From positions 101,830,866 to 101,894,865 of the forward strand of contig OZ021721.1 of assembly GCA_963978545.1 (NCBI GenBank): a stretch of DNA of 64,000 nt, given 5' to 3'. Below, piece by piece: positions 27,269-41,184 of this stretch. The notes under the pieces are model-generated. The model did not search any database. It was not told the DNA's origin and saw nothing but the letters and a program-made list of their open reading frames with translations. The DNA comes from Linyphia triangularis (lineage: Eukaryota > Arthropoda > Arachnida > Araneae > Linyphiidae). The position numbers and the translations under genes are program-made. Within the stretch, counting starts at the first letter, position 1. Each line of letters opens with the position of its first letter.

Positions 27269-30200
27269 AGGGTGCTCATACCAACACAAATTTATCATTT
27301 CTATGTGGCTTATTCAAAACTTTATAAAAAAATAACAGTACACCAATATCTTTTCATATCAAAGTGGCAAATATTGATAGTCACATATATGAAAAGCTAA
27401 AAATATCTATTGTCATAAAAAAATAAATATACACTAATATCTTAACACATCAAGTGTCAAACTTTCAATATAAAACCGTAAATGAAACGCTACAAATGTC
27501 TATGTAAGGTGGCGAACATTGCAAAAAAATACAGACACTACTTTAGCAAAGCAATTTAAATTTAAAGAGCAAGAAACTCTATTTTGTCTAATCACCTTTC
27601 TTTCAGAAACCATTTTTTCAGTTTTACTCAATGGAAATAAAGCTAATAATAATTAAGGTAATTGTACTATAATTTGCAACTTTAATTTCTCTTTACGATC
27701 AGACAAGAAGAAACTTATATTATGAAGTAATTTTATTTCCTAAAATTTTCTCAGATTAAATATAGCAGTAAAGCTAAATGAAATGTAAGTAACTCATTAT
27801 CCACTAATTCATCTAGGAGAAACTAGTTTAAATAAAACAACAAACTCATTTATATTTCCTTCTAACTGATATCACTCAGATGGAAAATCAAATTATTCTG
27901 CTTCGCAAAACTCGGCCATTTTTTCTTGTGATTCTAATACATACACAGTTTTAATTCTCTTAAACTACATAAGTATATTTGTAAAAAGCATATTCCCTCA
28001 AAGTATTATGTCTCAGAAGCAATGTTAAAACTAAGGTCCAGTTGTGAATATTTCTGAAATTATCATTACTTTGTTTTGTTTGTTTTTCAAATCGATTTGA
28101 GATGTTATTGAAACAGTAGGATTTATGTTTATTTTTTTTAGAATTATTTTTGATAATCCATGCCAGTGATTTAAAAATTTCGGTAAGAAAATTTTTATTT
28201 TATCAACTGTCGATATATTATGTGCTATTCGAGAAAAAGTCGGTTGGGGTAACTGAGTGATAGACTCATGCTGTACTTTCCAAAACCATTAGAGTATTTC
28301 AATGTTTAACGGTTGGAAGTAATGCAGGAATGTTACTTTTATCTCAAACAACAATTGCATTGCCATCTCTCTTATGTCTTGATTGCTGCAAGAAGAAAAT
28401 AATAAAATTATGTTGTTTTTTCTTAGAAACACTGCAATGGGACTGTCATTTTAGTGATTTGTTTAAGTGCTAAGGTAAGTGTTTTGACATGTTTGCTACT
28501 TTAGCACTAATTAACAAGACATAACTAACGATGTTATACATTGCTTTGTACAAGTATTCTCTAACTTTTGAGTTCAGGATCGATGATTCAGTTACCCTGT
28601 GAGCTTTTACTTTTATGGCCATAAGTTAGGTGAAACTGGACCAGATTCGTAACTGTGTGTAGATTTTAGGTGTGAAGGTGAATATTTCCCTGGGATAGTT
28701 TTAAGCCTCTCAGATAATGAGATAGATATATCCGCAATGCAGAAGTAGTATAAGTCCTGGAAATGACCAGTTATATTGTGAAGTAAGACTGGTAGGATGT
28801 AATTTGTGAGAAGAACCAAAATTGATTTCTGAAAGAGTTTGTTTTCATATTAAAGGATTAAAACACTTGTGGGACGTTTGAGAAAAAAAAGCTTAGGTAC
28901 CTATGTTTTTAGTTTTAAATCTTCGTTCTGTTTATTTTAGTGGAGCTTATTTATTCACTTATTTTGTAATTTACATTCTCAATATTTTAGAGCATTTTGA
29001 CAGCATTTTTTTTCTTCATGTTTTTGTCAAAAAGTAACAATCAGATTCAAATTTTATCAATGAGTGAGCAGATACCTGTGAATTGTGTTTAATTTAATTT
29101 TTGCACAAACCTCAACATAGTCACAGCGAACTATGCTCTTGCATTGATTCTAGTTGTTACATTTAAATGAATACTAGTAATTTTTTGTAAAAGTATTAAA
29201 GTAAAAGTTTAAAGGTATCAGGCCCAGATACCCAATATAAAGATATTCAAGCTAATATGATATTTAGTGCCAGGTGGTTCATTTACCCCAGTTTTTAAGA
29301 GTGTTTGTGAACCACCTAATACAAAATTTATTAATTCATTTCCTAATTACTAATAATGTCAACATCAAAATAAAGTACCATATATATCAATGCAATCAAT
29401 TTAAGTTTATACTACCAAGTCTCACAATTTAGTAAAAACATATACTTTGAATATTAGATAAGTTTTAAGGTCAGAAATGCTAAACCTCTCATTGTAAGAA
29501 AATAGTCCAGTTACGCAAACCCATCTTAAGGAAAGACCTAGTGATTTTTATAACTATATTTTGTAGTAATTGAAAACTTTCATGCATGATTAAATAACTT
29601 TTTTGTTATTTTTCTGGAATTACTGTATGAAAGATTGCGGCTCGGTGCTAATTTTTGTAAAAATTCAATCTGAAGTTTCTCTTAATCATAAATTAGAATT
29701 TTTTCTTGGAAACTTAAGGACGTATGTCTTGTCTTTCTAATATTTAGACAAGCTCAATATTCAATTTTTCCTTTGATCCCCCCCCCCCCCAATCTACAAA
29801 TATAATATGTTAAAATTCTTTTCAATTTCATTATTCTTCGTCAATTAAAGGCATTTTATCTTTTATAAACATACTGACTTTTTAAGATTTAAACCTGATA
29901 GTAATTGATTCGGATTTTTAAAAAATTTTAAATTTATAATGGTTTTATAATTAACGACTTGATTTATAAGAATTTAAAAAAAATCAAATTATACCCAAAT
30001 TATGATAAATATCGATCATGACATTAAATTTTTAAAACCCATACTATTCATGATATCACCAAAAACAGTTAAACACACAAACAACAAGTTAAATTGTTTC
30101 ATTCAAAAGGGATTTTAGACAAAAAATCTAATAAGTTTACCTTTTATATTACGATTGATGGAAAAGGTAATGTTTTATTTCAGATAAAGTCCATCAGAAT

Positions 30201-31186
30201 TCAATAGACTTACCAATACTCAATCCTACCAATTCCTTGAAAATTGGAAATTTTAAATAAATATATAAGCTATTCTGAAATTTTATATTGATCATATCTT
30301 CTAAAATGGTATTGTAGATAATAATTTTATCTTTAATATTATCTCATATTCATCAGACTGAAGTATCGGTTTTGTCGTTTCTTAATGTTCCGTAAAGAAC
30401 AGCGAGCAATTTTTCTTGTGATGTCTACATACTTGAATTTATATTGTTTAGAGGTTCTATGAAGGCAATTGCACGTAAAATAAAATATCTTTAATAAAGT
30501 CATAAATATTCTAGTGAGAGTTATTTTAGCAAAATCAATCCCTCTTAGTGAAATAGTATCAAATGTTTCTTTTTACGTCGGTTTAACCATTGAGTGAATT
30601 GTTGATTACTTTAAGGTTGAAATCCTTGCGTGATTCAAAAGATAAATTTTCTTCAGCAGTAGCTGTACAAAGTATCGAGTTCGATTTATTCTATCAAGCC
30701 ATGAAAAATTATTTCATAAGTTAGAAAATGGTTTGCTTTTCTGGCGATTCATCTTTTGAGTAATACTTCATAACGTAATCAAATTCTTTATTAGAAAAAA
30801 AAATGTAAAAAAGGCTAATAGAAATCGAAATACCTTTCTAAAATATAGACTGCATTTTATTTTAAACAATTGATTTATATTTACTAATAGAAGAACGGGT
30901 TTAGTTCTTTTGTGCGGAACGTTGCTGAACTTTTTATTGAAAGTTTCCAGCGCTTTTAAAAATACATATCATAATAAATTATAATATTGAAATGTACTTT
31001 TAATGCTAAGAAATGTAACACGATGCCAAATAATCTTTTCTTTGAAGTATAAACATAGATAAAAATTAAGTTACATTGCAATAATTCTGAATAAATTACT
31101 AATAATTTGTATTTAAATGTAACATTATCGCATTTCTTACGCACAGATTTTAATAATAATCTAAATGTGTTATATTAGGTAATTTC
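27269..31186. other. AT-rich sequence without recognised gene
   Basis: About 3.9 kb with no element ends or exon-like frames found. It contains a C13 run at 29778-29790 and a 10-bp perfect stem AGGTGGTTCA (29272-29281) / TGAACCACCT (29308-29317) with a 26-nt loop. A 68-codon minus-strand frame at 28613-28819 lies in a less AT-rich patch but shows no motif. Confidence 0.5.
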
Positions 31187-31425
31187 CAAAATCATCAAAT
31201 AAAAGTCACAGGTTGGTTGAATAAATGTTCATGCAGCAATAGCCTATTCGACTTTAGCTTTTTAGAGCTTAGCTCAGTCACGAAATTTATAGAGGTTATT
31301 TGATAATTTGGTACCAAAATTATTAAAATATAGTTACAGGTTAATTGAATAAATGTTCACGCAGTAAGAGCCTCATAGACTAAGATGAGCCATGAAAGTT
31401 ATGCAAGTTATTTGATATTTTGTTA
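31187..31425. repeat. Tandem duplication, ~130-bp unit x2
   Basis: The unit AAATCATCAAAT..CACAGGTTGGTTGAATAAATG..CACGAAA..GTTATTTGATA recurs from 31317 (ACAGGTTAATTGAATAAATG..). Identity is about 80% with a few indels. Non-coding. Confidence 0.85.
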
Positions 31426-31869
31426 TCAAAAATTATAAAATTTATATTTGTTAGGATATGAAATTTGCCTTTTAAAAATATTTTAAGTTAAATATCTTGT
31501 TGATGTAACTGTATGAAAGTACTTTTAATTTATTTAATTTACCTTACATTCTGTTACCTACATACGCTGCTACAAAAGATAAAAACGTTACATTGAAAGT
31601 TTAAATCTGGTTGCAAAAATCCTTGGTGAAGTTCCAAAAAGTCTACGCATTAAGAATTCCTAAAAGCACATGACTTCTCAATATAAGTATATTTCAACTC
31701 CAGCATCTCAATATCGAAAAAAGCCTAACTCCAAAAGGAAAAGAGTCCACCGATTAGTTTACCACAAAGCCTACCACAGTATACGTCTCAAATGACACAA
31801 GAGCCAAATAGTGCATATCAATTGTTTTATGCAAAAGCAAAGACCCATTTCTCAGAAATCACTACACAT

Positions 31870-32400
31870 TCACATTTAGTTTTCAAGCAAAGGTAAAATA
31901 CGAGTACGAAGCACGGCTCCCTTGGCTGCCATCACCTTTCCAGCAGTGCTACAGTTAGTATCACTAAGGTGCTGTTGTACGATAACAAGTCACGTAGCAC
32001 GTCGCGTGAGCCTATATCCTGTGACTTTCATTTTGAAGTAAGGAATATAGCTGATTATTTCTCCTAGGTGAAAAATAAAGTTCTGGGTGTACCGCCCGAA
32101 TCCTAGATTTCGGCTCCCTTGGGTGCAATGAGCCACTGTTGTATGGTTTCCTCAAGACGTGACCCTAGAAAAGAAGTTTGTAAATAATACGGATATTAGT
32201 TTTATTCGGAGTGTGGTAAAGAAAGTTGTCGATAAACTACTGTTTCTTGATGTAATGAATTGTAAAGTATAATTAAAGAAAGCTTGGATTTCAGGCAAAG
32301 CGTGACAAGCATTCCTTGATCCATTCCATTGATCTTTTCAGCTCAAATGAGACGCCACTTTCCAATTATATATTGAATTTCACGCAGTTTGCCCAATTAA
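31870..32400. other. GC-enriched block, possible exon or regulatory element
   Basis: 31890-32160 is much richer in GC than its surroundings. Two frames stay open across about 31895-32040: one ends in ..KLK-like ILK and the other in ..FEVRNIADYFS. Neither has a start or a recognisable motif. CGGCTCCCTTGG occurs twice (about 31913 and 32110). A second, milder patch runs 32280-32400. It may be an exon, an old repeat or a regulatory element. I could not decide. Confidence 0.3.
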
Positions 32401-33336
32401 AAAACACAATTTTTCAATTTACTATCTTATATATTATTTCTGGAGAGCGTTTTTTTTTTTTTTTTTGTGATGATCCTTTTTCCTACTTGTAATGAAGCCA
32501 AAAATGATAACTGGTATACTAATTCAAATTCTTAGACCTATGCTTCTGACTAATAGTTATTTAAAATTGTGCATTATGTTTGAAAATTGAAGTTAATTTT
32601 TGGGTTGACTCTATGAGAGAGGATTCTATTTGTAGATGATAATTTAGTACTCTTATAATAGAGGACTTGATGTCTAAGGCATTTTAGTGCTTTATCTAGA
32701 GGGTATTTCGTAAATCTTTGAAAGAGATCTTAATGTGATCTCCTGTTCTTCCTTCACACTTTAAACAACAATAAATAAATCTATTAATGTTTTAGAGATT
32801 TAGTTTCCTCTTTAAACGTTTATCTGTGTTATGTGTTAATAAATCGAGCTTAAATGTTAAAAAAGTGCCATCGGATATTCTATAATGGATGTATGGGATA
32901 CGATTTAACACCATATTGTCCATCAGTTATCCGAACTGTGACATTCCGAGTTCTGTTTTACAAATCAAGTTTCATGATATCTTTCAGCAATAGAATACAA
33001 TGTTTTCTGATGAACTTCACAAAAAAAAGTAATTTCTTGAAGCAGTCTTTAATGCCTAGGGTGCGTATGAGTCTACTAGTCTTATATGAAACAAAAAAAT
33101 AAATAAATAATATAACCCATAAAAAAGTTGTTACTATAAATCCTTTATATGTATTGCCAATTTTTATAGTCATCAAAACTCCATTTCTGTTACCAGTGTA
33201 TATGTGTTGTAATATGTTGTGTAATATGTTGGCATCTAATTTTAAATTTTAGATGCAGCAAAATAAGTGGTAAACTACTTTTCAAAATTTATTCATTAAA
33301 AATGAATGTGAATTTATGTACTCAAATTTAAATATA
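32401..33336. other. AT-rich sequence without recognised gene
   Basis: A T-run of 17 lies at about 32450. Overlapping frames on both strands at 32854-33176 cannot both be genes, and neither has a motif. A duplicated TGTAATATGTTG word occurs at about 33206 and 33220. Confidence 0.5.
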
Positions 33337-33460
<124 letters not shown>

Positions 33461-33744
33461 AAATAATTTAGGCAACAGGAAAGAGTTTATTTAATGATCT
33501 GTTACATGTAATATCGGCGGGAATGGACGACGGCAAGTTGGTTTATTAGCATTTCGTAAAATCGACTTTTAGTGACAATGACAGCCGCTAAAATTTGATA
33601 AAATGCATTGTCATTCACATCTAATCTATTTGCCAAGTTTTAGCCTTTTTGTATGACGGCAAGAAGGTTAGTTAGTCCTCCGCAGATTTGCCCGCCATCG
33701 ACATACCCACCCAACCACCCACACTCACACAAAATCGAAGTTAA

Positions 33745-36720
33745 TATCAAAGAATTAAAAACAATATTTATTCCAATGCATATCGAAAAAAACTTTTTTT
33801 GGAAATTCAAAATTTCAAGTTGATAAAAAGTTGCCACTATCCCATATATTTAACAAAAAAAAAAATTGATCAATAGAAAAATATTTAGGTCTCCCGGAAT
33901 GGAAGTTCGATTTTTTTTTCACAAAATGGTAGCCTTTATAACTTTTTTTAAACATAAATATAAAGCAAACTTTTATTTTCAAATATAAAAATTTAAAGTT
34001 TAAAATACTAATTAACAGTAACAAAAAATTATATCTGCCATTTAACATTTAGGTCTCCCTGAATCTACACTAAAACCTCAATTTTTTTTTACAAAATATG
34101 CATATTTTTCGAATTTCAACCAATTCTTTAGGTTAATTTCAATCATTTGTTTTATAGTCTAGTTATAGTAATACAGAGTTTTGAAATACCGGGAATATCT
34201 TATTATCAAATGGCCTATACTAAACTCAAGTGTTAAATCATGTTACTTCCGCACGACCTTAGAGGCTCCAACCAAGAAAGACTCTAGGTTTGAGACATGA
34301 AGGTAACGTTATTGAAAATGATTAAATGTCACATAATTCGAGTGATGAAAGTGTATTTGATGTGCAGGAGAAAAGCAGGAAAGTTCAATTATTTCAGTGA
34401 AACAAGGGCTTCCCCCCACCGGAAAATCCACTCTTCTTTTCTAGAATATGTACCGTAGAGCAATTTTCATTAGAACAGTTAACTAGCAAGTGCTCTTTTA
34501 AGGGATTTAAATGCTGTAAATCTAAAAAATCAAACAGTAGTTACAGATAAATCGAAGATTTTTCATGAAAGGGTCCATCAAGGTATTAGTTCAACTATTT
34601 TTTACTCTATTCATATAATCGAAAGGATGAAGCAATACGTATAGAAATTGTGAGTGGTGTATCTGGTCACCTAACTAAACGAGAAGAACACGTATCTTTG
34701 GTATAAGAACTAAATTCAACATGTTTTGGACAAGCAATTCTAGACAGTGGTTCTAGAAAAACATGCTTGTGTGTGCAGGTTGTTTTAAATTCCTTTCTAT
34801 CGCTAGTCTTGTTTCAACTGTGAACTATAGCTCCAGTTTGCCTAAGCCAGTTATGACACGTCGTTCCATTACTATTGTAGACTACCAATCAAAAAGATTT
34901 ATGTAGTTTTTGTTTTGCCTCAAAATTAATTTTTGCTGGTAACTGTGCTTATAACTTTGTTTGTAGAACTTTTTGCATCCTTTTGCTTGTCAGTCATCGA
35001 ATATATTTTTGTGAGTCAAACAACATTTCCAAAAGGAGATGTTCTGGGTTTACCATAAAAGTACTTCTTTGTAGAATTGATTGAACTAGAGACATATGAT
35101 CATTTCTTAAAAGTGTTTTTGATGAATAAATAATTCTAGGATGACGTTATATTTTCCTATTTTTTCCAACTGCGAGGTTGGATCAAGTGATACAATATAT
35201 AAACGGAAAATTCGATTTGCCATTTTCAGTCATCTTGAATGGGAGATGTTTCCAGGATTTCTGCTTACTATACCTTAGGTGTATTTGCTTGTTAGTACAG
35301 CCTGGCATATTTTCTAATCCTTCTGGTCGCTGTCCAGCTTCTTAAAATCAACTTCTGGAAAAATACTATCTATGTTATTGTATTCAACAGCTGGTAAAAA
35401 TCAACAACATGTTAAGCTTTTTACTATTGAACAGTAAAAGAAGTACGTCGAGAAATTGGACCATCGAGAGTAATCATAAGCTTCCTAAAATTCAATTCGT
35501 TTAGATGAAGTAAACAAACAACTACTTTTGCTGGATATTTTAAAGTATTTTCGAGTAATGAAATTGATCAATTAGAGACTTTAGTATTTCATGCAATACC
35601 ATCATAACCAAGACCTTGGATAGTTTTCTCATCAATGCAGCTTGCTTTCTGTAATGATGATACTACGTTTCGTCCAAGCCACTTTCTTTAGTTGCGTGTC
35701 CAAAATATGTTGAATATAGTTCTTATAGCAAACGTGTTTTTCTCGTTTATTTATGTTACTGCATTTACTAACTACAATTTGTATACTTATTACTTCATAT
35801 TTTTGATAATATAAATAGAGTGAAAAATAGTTGAGCTAATACCTTGATGGTATTTTACCCTTTCATGAAAACCTTCGATTTATCAATTACCACTGTCTGT
35901 TTTCTAGAATTACCACATCCCGCGAAAGTGCACTTGCTAAATGAGATTCAGCTCTAATAGAAATGCTTTACTGTCACATTCTCTTGAAAGAGAGAATATA
36001 TTTTCTGGCACCCCTTGCTTCATTGAAATAATTGAACTTTCTGGTTTTTTCCCGGTAGAAGCATTTTACTATTAAGTACACTTTTATCATTCGAATTCTG
36101 TGACATTGAATCATTTTCCAATAACGCTACTTTCATGTCTAAAACCTAGAGTCATTGTTGATTGGAGACTTCAAGGTCGTTTAGAAGTGACATGACTTAA
36201 CACTTGACTTAAGTATACGCTATTTCATTGAATGATATTTCCGATATTTTAAAATGCTGTACTACAATACCTAAACTATAAATAAAATAATTAAAACTAA
36301 CCAAAAGAATGGGTTGAAAATTAAAATATCAGTATTTGGTTAACAAAATTAAGGTTTTCATCTAGATTCCAGGAAACCTATATGTTAAGTAGCAGATATA
36401 ATTTGTTTATTACTGTTAATTAATATTCTAAGCTTTACATTTTTAATCTTAAAAAGAAAAATTTGCTTTATATTTACATAAAAGAAATTAGAAACATCGT
36501 TTTTTTTTTTTAATTTAAACTTCAGCCTCATTCTGGGAGATCTAAAAATTTTTTACTTGAACTATTTTTTTTTTTTTTTTATGAATATGTGAGCATAGAG
36601 GCAACTTTTTATCAATTTGAAATTTTGAATATCCAAAATTCAATATTTATTTTGATTAAAAGCATTCGATTGGAATTTATTCTGGGTGAAAAAATAAATA
36701 AAAAAATAAGCAATTGATAT
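33745..36720. mobile_element. Large imperfect palindrome (~1 kb arms), decayed element
   Basis: The left arm, about 33745-34780, is inverted at about 35640-36720. Matching anchors keep an almost constant coordinate sum (70,426-70,437): 33803-33834 with 36603-36634; 34280-34354 with about 36076-36150; the TTTTTTACTCTATT..AT region near 34600 with 35830; AACGAGAAGAACACG at 34678 with 35748. Arm identity looks like 80-85%. The 850-bp centre (34780-35640) shows only weak symmetry. Both arms carry an AAAATTTCAA..TTGATAAAAAGTTGCC outer block and a GGTCTCCCGGAA / TTCTGGGAGATC word. In the left arm one frame (34711-34827) reads ..STCFGQAILDSGSRKT.., resembling a retropepsin DSG active-site segment. 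The equivalent right-arm frame is degraded. It could be an inverted duplication of a retroelement fragment or a giant foldback transposon. Confidence 0.75.
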
Positions 36721-37522
36721 AGTTTATTCAATAAATTTAACTAACTATTGTTACCAGTTCTAATTGAATACATGTTTGTCTTTCGTTAACTTTTATCAAT
36801 CTTTTCATTCGAGTTTACTCGTCTATAAATTTTATTTTGAATAAACAATGTTCATTTAAAATGTTTAAACATAAACCCTCTAGAGATTCAGAAAGTCTTT
36901 AGCGATCTAAAGCCTCCAGAAATGATTCTAAAGAGTATAGCAAAATGTAGAATCTATTAGCGGTGAGGTGTAAAATTGCCTTTTACTCAAGTTGCCAGCA
37001 AGATGATTTGCATTGATTGTAATTAAAATAAGGTGTTCATTTGCAGAATATTTAAACATTTTATACGGCAAAAGTTATGTTGTTGAAAGTTATATCGTTC
37101 TGATGGATCGTTAATGCTGTTGTAAACACAAATCTCGTATTTCACATCATATTATTATTTTCAAAGTAATCTATTGTTACAAAGAGTATTTTTGAAGTTT
37201 TCTTTGAGATAAATAATTAGTTTTAGGATTAGGACTGTAAGTTTGTGCTATTTTTAAAACTTAAATTACGTTATATTTAAAACAATTACCATTTAAGAAG
37301 AAAAAAAAAAAAGAAGAATAAAAAGAAGAAAAAAAAACTAGGTTCTCTATAGATGAAATTTTGTACGGTTATGCTTTAGAATCATTAATTGTCATTATTA
37401 TTATTTCTTTCGGGGCATCGTTTAAAATAAAGTACTTTAAAAATTACCGTGTCTGCAAAAGTAGTAATATTGTGTACATTGTATACTTAACAATTGACTA
37501 GTTTGTTAGCTTATCCTATTTG
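36721..37522. other. AT-rich sequence without recognised gene
   Basis: A purine-rich GAA/A stretch on the plus strand lies at about 37299-37340. Nothing else recognised. Confidence 0.5.
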
Positions 37523-37676
37523 TACGACCTAGTTTTGGGCATGATAACGGTTAAACAGGTAGGGACTTACAGCTTAAAGTGGATTCCGAACCACAACGAG
37601 CCTCCATATTCAGCACAAGATTTGAGCCGTCACCTTTGACATGCGAGGCTAGACACAAAGCCATCAGGTGATCCAG
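37523..37676 (-). mobile_element. Degraded tRNA-derived SINE (family B)
   Basis: It aligns along its length with the better-preserved copy at 56788-56963. Shared words include ACGACCTA, CTTACAGCTTAA, GATTCCGAACCACAACGA, the box B region TTTGAGCC, CACCTTTG, CATGCG and GCCATCAG. The Pol III head lies at the right, so the copy is on the minus strand. Box B is mutated (GGCTCAAATC for GGTTCAAATC) and box A is poor. No target-site duplication found. Confidence 0.75.
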
Positions 37677-38362
37677 CGTCTACTGAGATGATAGGAAAAT
37701 GATATCCTAAGAAAAACTCACCAGTTAAAATAATAAAAATCCGGCACTTTAAGAACTTAAATGAAAGTTAACTTTGCAAAGTAATCTTTATCAAGAAAGT
37801 TGGGAATTTAATTTTAGAACAAAACGAAATCAATGAAATATATATATATATTTTTAAATATGTTTCTTATTTTTATGATATTTTATACGTTATTTGGGGA
37901 AAATATAGCTATTCTATAAAAAATTATCAAATTATTTTTCTAGATTTAGGTGTCATTTTGATGTGATGTTAGTAGTACGCATTTTTTATGAGGATTTGTG
38001 CTTAGTCTAGGCTACAGTTAAGATTATATTTTAAATATGCTACAATAATTCCAAAATAATTTATTACCACTTCTGAAATATTATAACTAAAGTGATTTAT
38101 ATGTTCATGTACAAAATGTTACAAACTATATGTTTTTAATTCTAGTTTCCCTTGTAATTGTTATCTAAATTATTATACTTTAATACCATACATTACAATT
38201 GGAAAATTTTATTAAAAAAACACTTTTAAAATAACATTGATATTTTATTCAAGAAATAGTCATAGTTTTATACATATTAACGATTTCTTATATATATTTC
38301 AATTTTCTTAAGGAGAAATATGCCTTTAGAAATTACATAAAATAAGTAATTCTAGTTACGAA
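37677..38362. other. AT-rich sequence without recognised gene
   Basis: Contains only a short (AT)6 run at about 37840. Nothing else recognised. Confidence 0.5.
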
Positions 38363-38780
38363 GCCAATTAATAATTAACCTAATCATGAATCCTAGATCT
38401 TAGTTGATAATTTAATGTTCACCCTTTTTATCTATAGTATCATAAAATGCAAGGTATACTTGGGTTGCAATGTTTTCGTTGTCTAATTTACCGTCTTATA
38501 TTGCTAATTAATAGTTAGCCTAATCATGGATTTCCGATTTTAATTGATTATCTAATGTTCCTCTTTGTTATCTATAATATCATAAAACTCAAATATACTT
38601 GAGTTGTAGTATTTTTGCTGTTTAATTTGCTGTCTAATATCGCTAATTAATAATTAACCTAATCATGAATCCCGGATATTAATTGATAATTTAACGTCCT
38701 CCTTTCTTATCTATAGTATCATAAAACGCAGATATACTTGGGATGTAATATTTTTGCTATCTATGTCCTATCATTAGTAA
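38363..38780. repeat. Three tandem copies, ~139-bp unit
   Basis: Copies start at about 38363, 38503 and 38641 with CTAATTAATAATTAACCTAA-like words (one or two changes). They share TTGAT..TTTAAYGTYC, TTATCTATAGTATCATAAAA and GATATACTTGG. Identity is about 80-85%, so the array is older than the one at 14.45 kb. Confidence 0.88.
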
Positions 38781-40007
38781 GAAGACTAAATTGGTTTTAT
38801 TATACTTTATCTGAAATTTTTATGGCATTTTGTCACATAAAAATGAATGATGTAACAAGCTCATTGATATTCAATTTTTTCCTTGATCGATATAAACAGT
38901 GTACTCGTTTTCTGATATTTTTTTTTTTATTTGAATGATTGAAAAAGAATATTTTGTTCCCTTACGTTTGTATGAAGGTATGAAAAGATTACTTTTTATT
39001 TTCTAATTTACGATAAAAGAGAAAAAACAAGGAATTTTAAGCTGTAAATTATATAAGAATACAAAAAAAACCCGTTTCGTCTTGTTTTCTTGCGAAGATG
39101 CATTTTGTTTTACAGCTTATTTTTTAAAAGTATATTCACACTTCGAAAAACTCCACCCTTCAAAAAGCCTGAACACCTTATAAATGCTCTAAGAAAATTC
39201 AAAACGTTTCATAATTTTTCCAATGTTTCAAAATCAATGGAATGTATTGATAAACATGTATTTCCCTTTACCTATTCTTTTTTAAACATGTTCGTAAAGA
39301 TTGTCTAACATTATTAGTATTTTACTTTTGATTGACTTGTTCCCTACTAAAATAAAAGTTTTGATACTTAAACAAAGAATGAATGCCCGTATTGCTTTAA
39401 AATCCCACCTAAAAATGAAAACAGTTGGCCAAGCTAACCTTGCTTTGGAGGCCAGGAATTACAGATAATCACCTCTGGACCTTTCTATAGCTAAGGCTAA
39501 AGAATAATTACGAACACATTTCAACAGTATATTATTTGTTTTTGAATATTTTAAGGCATCCATATTTGCCAGATGTCATACAGATATCTATATTTTTAGT
39601 TTATTGTCCCAATCTTTAAATTGGTACCATGTTTTCAACTCCACACATTCTGGGTATTATTTGTGAAAATAAATTTTAAGTAAATTCTTCTGTTGATTAT
39701 TTGATGTTTCTATAGTTAGACATTTACCCACAAAAAACACTAATACTGGCCACTTTATGGTTGGATGCAGGCATGGATTAGAGTAGGCAGCGTTTTGTTA
39801 ACATTGGGTAAATGTAGGCCCATTTCTGGCTTGCCAGTATTCTGCTCATTTGCTGTCATATGTCTACGAACTAGCAGTGAGTTGCCAACAATTAATATGC
39901 TCACCCGCAACATATTGCAAGATATGTTGTTTGGCTCATGCGTGAACTACGCTTGTTTATGGACGCCATGTTGAACCTTTGAAGGAGAACATATCGAAGA
40001 CGTGATA
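38781..40007. other. AT-rich sequence, ending in a less AT-rich patch
   Basis: An 11-bp stem TAAGCTGTAAA (39038-39048) / TTTACAGCTTA (39109-39119) is present. The patch 39740-40007 is GC-richer and holds a 69-codon plus-strand frame (39765-39974) without motif. Because it abuts the inverted repeat at 40008 it may be part of the same repeat family. Confidence 0.45.
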
Positions 40008-41184
40008 CCGAGTGAAGTTGGGGCCATCGTGAAACCGCTCTTTCCCTCTTTAGTTGGTAGGGTCAGATCATAGCTTTAGGGATGTCAACTTCAACTCTCG
40101 CTAATACCATTTCAGATAGGGGAGAATAGAGAGGGATGGGACTTTTTTTACAAAAATATTTCCTGTAAATTATTTTCTACCGTTACAGCATTGAAACATT
40201 AAGAATAACATATTCAAAAATTTTAACTCACTTGAAAAATATAAATATGATGGTAATTAATGAAGTATTATTTTTATAGGTAAATTAAAATAGCAAGAAA
40301 AATGTCCTATCTCTTTTGCGAGGAACGAATTGAACATGTTTTATAAAGCTAAAATTCACACATAATTTTTACAACTATGAAAAAGTTGGAAAAATTTAAT
40401 GTTTCACTTTTGTTCCAGAAGCTTATTATGTATTATAACATTTATTTTACCTAACAATAGAGAAATATTAATAAAAAATAGGAAGTGCAGTTACAAACTT
40501 TTGAGGATGTAACATGTCACTTTTTTTACCTACTTGACTTGAATACTTTGTTTTATTTCTTACGCAATTCAATTACTGGCTAATCAAATTGCTAATTCAT
40601 AAAAATCTACACAATTAAACTGCTAATTCATAAAAATTATTTATTGGGACTACAAAATATTATTGTATGAGCAATCCTACAACTATAACAAAAATTAAGA
40701 GCACAGAGTTAGACCTTAAACAGCCAAAAAACAGATATTAAAATATGAGTCTTAAAATTATTTGAAATTTGAAATCCCGACTGAGTTTCTTCGTCAGGGG
40801 ACTTGAATCCAGCCGGGATTTCAATGCATGCGTTTTTGAAATGTTATTTAAATAATATATCAATAACATTCAAGCCCATACGCATCCAGGCGAAGAAACA
40901 AGAAGTCAAAAATATTCACAAATACTAAAATGAAACGTACCTTGTAAACCAAACTTAACAAAATCACTGCCTTCCAAAGATAAATGCCCACGTTGATTCG
41001 AAATGAACCCAGTCCAGCACCAAGAATTTACGTATTGAAAAACATAATTCCCAAAATTGCCTAGCATAAAACATTGAAAACTTCACTGCCATTTATGTTC
41101 CACGAAAAAATAAAAAAAATTTAAAATAAAATATTTAGACCAGTTAGGGCTATTTAACTGGATTTCAATATTGCCCGAAAAATA

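Noticed and set aside
28225..28290. tRNA-like box A (GGGGTAACTGAGTGATAGACTC)
   Set aside because: No acceptable box B at the right distance and no TSD or body.
29272..29317. microRNA-like hairpin
   Set aside because: Only 10 bp pair around a 26-nt loop and pairing does not extend, too short for a pre-miRNA.
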